A DNA stretch of 64,000 nucleotides from CAWAMD01 sp963783045 (lineage in GTDB: Bacteria; Actinomycetota; Nitriliruptoria; Nitriliruptorales; Nitriliruptoraceae). The position numbers and the translations under genes were made by a program. The notes below the pieces were generated by a model that did not search any database, was not told where the DNA came from, and saw only the letters and a list, made by a program, of their open reading frames with translations. Numbering within the stretch: the stretch's first letter is position 1; every line of letters begins with the position of its first letter. Below, piece after piece: positions 58,212-64,000 of the stretch. The DNA is taken from NCBI GenBank assembly GCA_963783045.1, contig CAWAMD010000001.1:62001-126000 (forward strand). Direction: 5' to 3'.

Positions 58212-60206
58212 CTACCAGTGCACACCCTTGAGCAGGTGGGCGAAGGCGACGCCTTCCGACGAGGTCTTGGCCTCCTCGTCGCTCGAGGGCTGCCCCTTCG
58301 CGGCCTTCGAGTCCGGGAACATGCGGTAGCCCATGTGCAGGACCTGGTCGACGATCTTCGGTGCGATGGCGTAGCTGATCTCCCCGAAGTTGCCGAGCCC
58401 GGTCGCCACCTTCTTCGGCCGGTCGATCATGGCGGTGGCGATCATCTCGGCCGCCTCCGGCGGGTTGATCGCCGGGAAGTAGTCGTACATCTTCGTCGGC
58501 TCGATCATCTTCGTGCGCACGAGTGGCATGTAGATCGTCGTGATCTGCACGCCGTCGTCGACGACCTCGGACGCGATACACCGGGAGAAGGCGTCGAGCG
58601 CGGCCTTCGAGGCGACGTAGGCGGAGAACCTGGGGGTGTTGGTCTGCACCCCGATCGAGGAGACGTTGATGATGTGGCCGCCGCCGTTGCCGGTCATCGT
58701 CGGCAGCAGCTTGAGGATGAGCTGCACCGCCCCGAAGTAGTTGAGCTGCATGGTGCGCTCGTAGTCGTGGAGCCGGTCGTAGGAGAGCCGGATCGAGCGC
58801 CGGATCGACTTGCCGGCGTTGTTCACGAGGATGTCGACGCGCCCGTGCTCCTCGAGCACCTCGTCGGCGAGCCGGACGATGTCCCCGCCGTCGGTGAGGT
58901 CGCACGGGTGGACCGACGCGGTCCCCCCCGCCTCCTCGATCTCGTCACGGACCGCCTCGAGCTTCTCGCGGGTCCGGGAGACGAGCAGCACGTGGGCGCC
59001 GGCCTCGGCCGTGCGCAGCGCCGCCTGCCTGCCGATGCCGTCCGAGGCGCCGGTGATCAGGACGATCTTGCCGCCGACGGCCCCCTCGAGCGACCGGTCC
59101 TTGAACAGGGCCGGGTCGAGGTGGCGTTCCCAGTGGTCCCACAGGCGCCATGCGTAGTCCTCGAGGCGCGGCACCTCGATGCCGCTGCCGACGAGGGCGG
59201 CGCGCGCGTCGTCGGAGTCGTAGGTGGTCGGCCAGTCGACGTAGGCCAGGACCTGGTCGGGGATCCCGAGGTCGTCGAGCAGCGACCGCTTCGCGTTGCG
59301 GACCGGCGGCAGCGACGACAGGACCCCCCGTACCCCCTTCGGGACGAGCTTCAGCGCCTGGGGGTCGATGCGCATCTGGAACTGCGGGGCATGCGCGGCC
59401 TCGGCGAAGATGTTCATGATCTGGCCGGCGGTGTACGGGTCCTGGTCCACGAGGTGGAAGGCCCGGTTGTCCCACTCCGTGTCGTCGAGGTGGGCGATGT
59501 GATCCATCGCATCGGCGACGTAGTCGACGGGGACGATATTGACCTTGCGTCCCTCGAGCCCGACCAGGGGGACCCACGGCGGGAGCCAGCCTCGCAGCCG
59601 CTTGAGGAGACCGAAGAAGTAGTAGGGCCCGTCGATCTTGTCGGTCACGCCGGTGCGGGAGTCACCGACGACGATGCCCGGCCGGTAGACGCGCCACGGC
59701 ACCTTCGCCTGCTCACGCACGATCCGCTCGGACTCGTGCTTCGTGGAGAAGTAGGGGTGGTCGAGGCCATCGGCCTCCTCGAACATGTCCTCGGTGAACC
59801 GGCCCTTGTAGGTCCCGGCGACGGCGATCGAGCTGACGTGGTGGAGCCGCTGGGGCTTGCAGCGGTTCACGAACTCGATGAGGTGGCGGGTCCCCTCCAC
59901 GTTGGCCTGCCGCTGTGTCTGCTCGTCGGCGGTCATGTCGTAGACGGCGGCGAGGTGGAAGACGTGGTCGACGTCGTCCTTGAGCTCGTCGATCTGCGCG
60001 TTGCTGAGCCCGAGACGGCGTTCCGAGAGGTCGCCCACGACCGGGACGATGCGCCGCTTGTTCGTGCCCCATGCGCGGATGCGCTCGTCGAGCTTGTCCT
60101 GCGACTCCTCGCGCACCAGACAGTAGATCGTGCCCTTGCGCCGCAGCAGCCGTTCGACGAGCTGGCCTCCGACGAATCCGGTCGCGCCCGTGACGAAGTA
60201 GGTCAT
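58212..60206 (-). CDS. Bifunctional-looking fatty acyl-CoA reductase (AcrA1-type)
   Basis: 664 residues from ATG 60206 (GGAGGG upstream). N-terminal extended Rossmann domain of the male-sterility/thioester-reductase type: TGATGFVGGQLVERLL, VYDMTADEQTQRQANVEGT, YFSTK (YxxxK). C-terminal SDR domain: ITGASDGIGRQAAL, VNNAGKS, NVSSIGV and YVASK. The same fusion is seen in mycobacterial AcrA1 (Rv3391) and Marinobacter acyl-CoA reductase, which reduce fatty acyl-CoA to aldehyde and alcohol with NADPH for wax ester synthesis. Cytoplasmic; substrate unknown here. Confidence 0.9.
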   Translation of the reverse strand: MTYFVTGATGFVGGQLVERLLRRKGTIYCLVREESQDKLDERIRAWGTNKRRIVPVVGDLSERRLGLSNAQIDELKDDVDHVFHLAAVYDMTADEQTQRQANVEGTRHLIEFVNRCKPQRLHHVSSIAVAGTYKGRFTEDMFEEADGLDHPYFSTKHESERIVREQAKVPWRVYRPGIVVGDSRTGVTDKIDGPYYFFGLLKRLRGWLPPWVPLVGLEGRKVNIVPVDYVADAMDHIAHLDDTEWDNRAFHLVDQDPYTAGQIMNIFAEAAHAPQFQMRIDPQALKLVPKGVRGVLSSLPPVRNAKRSLLDDLGIPDQVLAYVDWPTTYDSDDARAALVGSGIEVPRLEDYAWRLWDHWERHLDPALFKDRSLEGAVGGKIVLITGASDGIGRQAALRTAEAGAHVLLVSRTREKLEAVRDEIEEAGGTASVHPCDLTDGGDIVRLADEVLEEHGRVDILVNNAGKSIRRSIRLSYDRLHDYERTMQLNYFGAVQLILKLLPTMTGNGGGHIINVSSIGVQTNTPRFSAYVASKAALDAFSRCIASEVVDDGVQITTIYMPLVRTKMIEPTKMYDYFPAINPPEAAEMIATAMIDRPKKVATGLGNFGEISYAIAPKIVDQVLHMGYRMFPDSKAAKGQPSSDEEAKTSSEGVAFAHLLKGVHW

Positions 60207-60320
60207 AGGGTTCCCTCCGATGGGCTGCACCCTAGCCACGCCGCGGTGCAGCCGGTCGGTCGGACAGATGGCCGGCCGGACGGTCGAGGAGACGGCAGGT
60301 CGGCCAGCCGCGGGCTGGGG

Positions 60321-61574
60321 TCAGGCTGCCGACACCGGTCCGGTCGACATCCGCGCCAGCACGTCGACGGCGAGCAGCAGGAAGGCGATGCAGTTGCCGG
60401 CCACGAAGGCGGCGCCGACGCGCACGATCGGGGAGATCGGGGCCAGCCAGACGGCTGCGATCGCGACGGCCAGCCCGATCCACCAGGAGATGGCGAGTCG
60501 CCGCGTGTCGCCGAGGGCCACGAGGACCTGCTGGATGACGAGCGCGGTCAACGCCACGAGCGCGCCGCCGGCGACGAGCGCCGAGAACGTCGCGTCGGGG
60601 CGGAACTCCGGGCCGAAGAGGACGGCGACGGCGGCAGGCCCGACGACGTACCCGACGGCGGCGGCCAGGCCCGACAGAAGCAGGCCGCCGACCACGATGA
60701 GCAGCGTGATCCGGCGCGCCTGGTGCAGCCGCCGCTCCTCGACCAGACGCACGAGCGGCGGGAGGGCCCGGGCCAGCAGGTTGTACGACATCGTCAGCGG
60801 GAACCGGAACAGGGTCATGGTGACCGTGATGATGCTCACGGCCGCGGCGTCGCCGCCGATGGCCGCGACCGCGAGCGGACCGGCGGCGAGCAGGGTCTGC
60901 GCCGCGGCGTTCCCGGTCACGTACCCGGACAGGAAGCCGCGGGGGGCGACGTGCAGGCCGGCATCGGCTGGACCGCGGCTGCGTGCCAGCGCGATGGGTA
61001 GCGCCACGAGTGGGGCCGCGACCATGGCCGTGGCCAGCCCGAGCTGCGTCGCGCCGATGGCGAGCACCAATCCCATCACGAGCAGCCGCAGCATGGCCTC
61101 GCCGGCCGTGACCACGCCGTAGCGCCCGTAGCGCCGTCCGCCGGCGAGCCGGCCGCGTCCGATGACGTAGAGGGCGTACCCGGCGGCCAGTCCGGCGGCG
61201 GCGGCCGCGTACAGCCGCTGCCCGGCGAAGAGGCCGCCGGTGGTCGCCAGCGCGAACAGGCCCGTGCCCAGCGTGACCGTCGTGACGATCACGGTCAGGG
61301 GACGCCGCAGCGCCGCCACCGATCCCCCGAGAGTGAGCTGACGGATGACGAGCTGCTCGGTGGGGAGGAACAGCACGGTCATGAGGAGGAACTGCACCGT
61401 CCACAGCACCGCGAGCGGGGCGAAATCGGTCGGTCCGAGGATCCGGCCGCCGACCATCGTGAACAGGTAGGCGCCGACGGCGTTGACGACCGTCCCGACG
61501 AGCATGGCCACGGTGCCACGGTCGGGCGAGCGTCGACGTTCCGTCGGAGCGGAGGAGGCGGCGGTCAGGCTCAC
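60321..61574 (-). CDS. MOP-superfamily polysaccharide flippase-like membrane protein
   Basis: 417 residues from GTG 61574. About twelve hydrophobic helices. TMVGGRILGPTDFAPLAVLWTVQF at the N-terminus and VEERRLHQARRI with PLTMSYNLLARALPPLVRL in the middle resemble Wzx/MATE-like polysaccharide exporters. It may flip a lipid-linked saccharide. It is not a clear MurJ. Lies between the acyl-CoA reductase and an alpha/beta hydrolase in the same direction. Confidence 0.8.
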   Translation of the reverse strand: MSLTAASSAPTERRRSPDRGTVAMLVGTVVNAVGAYLFTMVGGRILGPTDFAPLAVLWTVQFLLMTVLFLPTEQLVIRQLTLGGSVAALRRPLTVIVTTVTLGTGLFALATTGGLFAGQRLYAAAAAGLAAGYALYVIGRGRLAGGRRYGRYGVVTAGEAMLRLLVMGLVLAIGATQLGLATAMVAAPLVALPIALARSRGPADAGLHVAPRGFLSGYVTGNAAAQTLLAAGPLAVAAIGGDAAAVSIITVTMTLFRFPLTMSYNLLARALPPLVRLVEERRLHQARRITLLIVVGGLLLSGLAAAVGYVVGPAAVAVLFGPEFRPDATFSALVAGGALVALTALVIQQVLVALGDTRRLAISWWIGLAVAIAAVWLAPISPIVRVGAAFVAGNCIAFLLLAVDVLARMSTGPVSAA

Positions 61575-61652
61575 AACCGTCCCTGTGGTGATGGGGAAGG
61601 GCAGAACGTACCGTGCTCGCGGTAGAGCGTTCGGTAACGAACGGCCGCGCGA

Positions 61653-62577
61653 TCATCGTCCGGGGGACGTCCCTGTCTCTGGCGCCCCTGTCCCGATCGT
61701 GCCATCGTCGAGCCAGCTCGCCAGGATGTCGACGAGCGTCCCGGGCACCTCGAGCTGCGGCGAGTGTCCGAACGTCCGTCAGGATCTCGGTGCGCCAGTC
61801 AGGGCGCAGCCGCGCGAGGCGGCGGGAGGCCTCCGGGACGACCAACGCGTCCTGCGCCCCGTGGACGAGCAGGGTCGGCGGCTTCAGGTCCTGGATGAAC
61901 TCGTCGTAGCCGTGGGTCCGGCGCAGCTCCCGGACCAGCGAGCGGACGGTCTCCCGGAAGGCGTCGGCGGCCCACGGCATGTCCTGCCGCGCCCGCGCCA
62001 TGTCGATCATGGCGGCCCGTGCCTCGGCCGGGACGCGGTCCGGGTGAGCGCACATCAGCGACAGATTGTGGTCGACGATGGCAGCCGGGTCGCCCTCGAC
62101 CTCACGGCGGGCGAGCCACGGACCGATCAGGGGAAGCAGGAGGGCGACGAACCCGAGCGCGGACGACCAGTCGATCGGCACACCCCGGGGGTAGGGCTGG
62201 CCGGGGCCGACGAGCACGAGCCGGTCCACGAGCGCGGGCGCCGCACCGGCCACGAGCAGTCCGAGCAGACCGCCGAGCGAGGTGCCGAGGAGCACGACGG
62301 GCTCCTCGAAGTGCTCGTCGAGGAGCCGGACGAGCATGTCGCGGTTCGTCCGCAGGTCGCTTGCCCGCCCCGCCGGTGGGGTGTTGCCGTACCCGATGAG
62401 GTCGACCGCGTACACGTGCGCGACCCGGCGCAGCGGCCCGGTGACGGCCGCGAAGTTCGCGTGCGACCCGCCGATGCCGTGGACGAGCAGGATCGGCCGA
62501 CCCTCGCCACCGTGGTCGACGAGGTGAACGGGCCCGTCGAGATCGACGGTGCAGGTGTCAGAGGTTTCGGTGCGCAT
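61653..62577 (-). pseudogene. Alpha/beta hydrolase, frameshifted near the C-terminus
   Basis: Nucleophile elbow GTSLGG, oxyanion region LLVHGIGGSHANF, and a second acid region VHGAQDALVVPE. The frame breaks at GAACGTC on the + strand (61770-61776); reading GACGTC gives TDVGHSPQLEVPG, the catalytic His motif, and ends at a TGA at 61653-61655. Without the correction the frame runs on as Arg-rich translation over the flippase gene. Substrate unknown; hydrolases beside acyl-CoA reductases often act on lipid esters. Confidence 0.82.
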
Positions 62578-62760
62578 GGGTCCACCCTATGAGCGGTCGA
62601 TGGCGGTGCACCGTCCGAACGGTGGCCCCGGTGGGACATCCACTGGACGGCGGAACGCCCCGTGTCCGGGCGGGCCGCGCGGGCGGGGGATACGGCTGGA
62701 GATGTCTCGCGATCCTTCGTCGATCCCGGGGCACCGTCCGGCACCGACCAAGGGGGGCCC

Positions 62761-63705
62761 GTGCTCACGACCGTCGCGCTCGCGCTGGTCGCATCCGTCC
62801 TGTTCGCGACGGCGTTCGTCCTGCAGCAGCAGGAGGCCTTCGAGCTGCCGGACGAGGCCAGCCTGCGCATCGGGATCCTGCTCGACCTCGCGCGCCAGCC
62901 GATGTGGCTCGGGGGGATCGCCGCGAGCATCGCCGGGTACGTGGCCCTCGCCCTGGCGATGAACGGCGGTCACATCACCCTGGTGGAGCCGATCCTCGTC
63001 ACGAACATCCTCTTCGCCCTCCCGATGGCGGCGTTCCGGCAGAAGCAGCGCATGGCCGCCCGCGACTGGATCGCCGCGGCGGCCACGACGGGCGGTCTCG
63101 GGGCCTTCCTCCTCATCGCGCGTCCCCACGGCGGGCTGAACAACGCCCCGGACGCCAGCTGGGCCTACGTGCTCGGCGCCGGCGTCATCGTCGTCGGGCT
63201 GCTCGCGCTGATCGGCCGGCGAAGCCGGCCGGTCCCACGGGCCGTGCTGCTGGCGCTCGCTGCGGGCCTGGCGCTCGGCGTCACCGACGCGCTGACGAAG
63301 GAGGTCACGGCGATCATGCAGGGGTCGCTGTTCGCCGTCTTCGGTCGCTGGCAGCTGTACGCCCTGATCGTGGCGGGGATCGGCGGGCTGCTGCTCATCC
63401 AGAGCGCGTTCCAGGCCGGTCACATCGCGGCGTCGCTCCCGTCCATGCTGAGCGTCGAGCTGCTCGTCGCGAGCGCCATCGGGCTCACGCTCTTCGACGA
63501 GCAGCTGCGCACCGGCGGGTGGGCACCGGTCGGCGAGATCCTCGGGGTGCTCGTGCTCGTCGCCGGGATCGTCGGGCTGGCCACGTCGCCGCTGGTCTCC
63601 GAGGCCGCTGATCGCCGGAAGGCGGCGAACGCGGCCGAGGGCCGGGACCACCACGCGGACGCATCCGAGCTCGGCGACCGTCATGACAAACGCGAGATCG
63701 CCTGA
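62761..63705 (+). CDS. DMT-type (EamA-like) membrane protein
   Basis: 314 residues from GTG 62761 with AAGGGGG upstream; a longer frame opens at 62662 but over low-complexity sequence. About nine hydrophobic helices. LQQQEAFELP, LALAMNGGHITLVEPILVTNIL and FQAGHIAASLPSMLSVELLVAS resemble actinobacterial DMT transporters. A hydrophilic acidic/His tail of ~45 residues closes it. A second similar gene follows 21 bp later. Confidence 0.75.
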   Translation: MLTTVALALVASVLFATAFVLQQQEAFELPDEASLRIGILLDLARQPMWLGGIAASIAGYVALALAMNGGHITLVEPILVTNILFALPMAAFRQKQRMAARDWIAAAATTGGLGAFLLIARPHGGLNNAPDASWAYVLGAGVIVVGLLALIGRRSRPVPRAVLLALAAGLALGVTDALTKEVTAIMQGSLFAVFGRWQLYALIVAGIGGLLLIQSAFQAGHIAASLPSMLSVELLVASAIGLTLFDEQLRTGGWAPVGEILGVLVLVAGIVGLATSPLVSEAADRRKAANAAEGRDHHADASELGDRHDKREIA

Positions 63706-63726
63706 CGACCAGAAGGATCATCGAGG

Positions 63727-64000
63727 ATGGAATACGTGCTGGCAGGAGCCTCCGCATTCTTCGCGGCGCTGGGCGGTGTGCTTCAGCGTCGCGCCGCCGC
63801 GTCCGCCGAGGAGGGTCCGGGGCTGAGCGTCGAGCTGCTGTCCTACCTCGCGCGTCGGCCGGCCTACCTCGGCGGCATCCTGTCGCTGCTCGCGGCGTTC
63901 CTCCTGCAGGCGGCCGCGCTTCGCTACGGCGGGCTCGCCGTGGTGCAGCCGCTGCTGGTGACCCAGCTGCTGTGGATCCTCGCGATCGTCGTCGTCTGGT
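63727..64000 (+). CDS. DMT-type membrane protein, truncated by the window end
   Basis: ATG 63727 with AGAAGGA upstream. The visible 91 residues repeat the pattern of the previous gene: LQRRAAASAEE, ARRPAYLGGILSLLAAF and RYGGLAVVQPLLVTQLLW. A tandem paralogue pair. Confidence 0.75.
   Translation, partial: MEYVLAGASAFFAALGGVLQRRAAASAEEGPGLSVELLSYLARRPAYLGGILSLLAAFLLQAAALRYGGLAVVQPLLVTQLLWILAIVVVW

Noticed and set aside
58104..61001. 965-residue plus-strand frame over the acyl-CoA reductase and flippase
   Set aside because: Asp/Gly/Arg-rich shadow; the opposite strand carries clear SDR and membrane-protein motifs.

Overview
The window is a very GC-rich chromosome segment. Its gene order is that of an actinobacterial replication-origin region: cca, Nudix, DUF6049, protein kinase, ECF sigma/anti-sigma, trxB-trxA, cwlM, GNAT protein, aminotransferase-ddl, parB-parA-rsmG, jag-yidC-yidD-rnpA-rpmH, dnaA, dnaN-recF-DUF721, gyrB-gyrA-DUF3566-tRNA-Ile. 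The DUF5318 and DUF3566 proteins, a nickel superoxide dismutase, an AcrA1-type acyl-CoA reductase and GTTCCACGTGGAAC parS sites agree with Actinomycetota. A deep-branching class such as Nitriliruptoria is possible, but that placement is inference.

Layout. 1-10.5 kb: cell-envelope glycosyltransferases (AftD-like C-terminus, GT-C-like protein, GT87, two PIG-V-like), a condensation-type acyltransferase, an AlaX editing protein and a DsbA-like protein. 10.5-20.7 kb: a 62-bp repeat array, DUF5318, divergent sodN/sodX, a large membrane protein with a degenerate GGDEF and an HD-GYP domain, a methyltransferase, cca, ndh, a 46-bp repeat array, pilT and dtd. 20.8-34.3 kb: Nudix, DUF6049, small membrane protein, Ser/Thr kinase, sigma/anti-sigma, thioredoxin system, cwlM-like amidase, then the opposite-strand pair (GNAT protein and small membrane protein), aminotransferase, ddl and a HAD protein. 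34.3-41.5 kb: rpiA, then the leftward block parB-parA-rsmG, three parS sites, and jag-yidC-yidD-rnpA-rpmH. 41.5-55 kb: rightward replication block. 55-64 kb: small membrane protein, acyl-CoA dehydrogenase, a cluster of DnaA boxes, YbaK-like deacylase, fatty acyl-CoA reductase, flippase, alpha/beta hydrolase and two DMT-type membrane proteins.

Functional links. Replication initiation (dnaA, oriC candidates), segregation (parABS), topology (gyrAB), the sliding clamp and membrane-protein insertion lie together. Cell-wall regulation (kinase, cwlM-like, ddl) and redox homeostasis (trxAB, sodN, DsbA/DsbB) lie to the left.

The most unusual observation is that five genes (DUF6049, kinase, ddl, parA, alpha/beta hydrolase) each carry a single extra base. 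Four of the five sit exactly at GAACGTC where the reading frame demands GACGTC, and the fifth lies at a GACGTC. At least ddl and parA are normally indispensable or strongly conserved, so a systematic sequence-calling artefact at a (modified?) GACGTC motif is the simplest explanation. Programmed slippage cannot be excluded from sequence alone. A second point is that the locus where MurJ normally sits has no murJ; it holds a small one-helix protein and a free-standing, apparently active kinase with a C-terminal discoidin-like domain.
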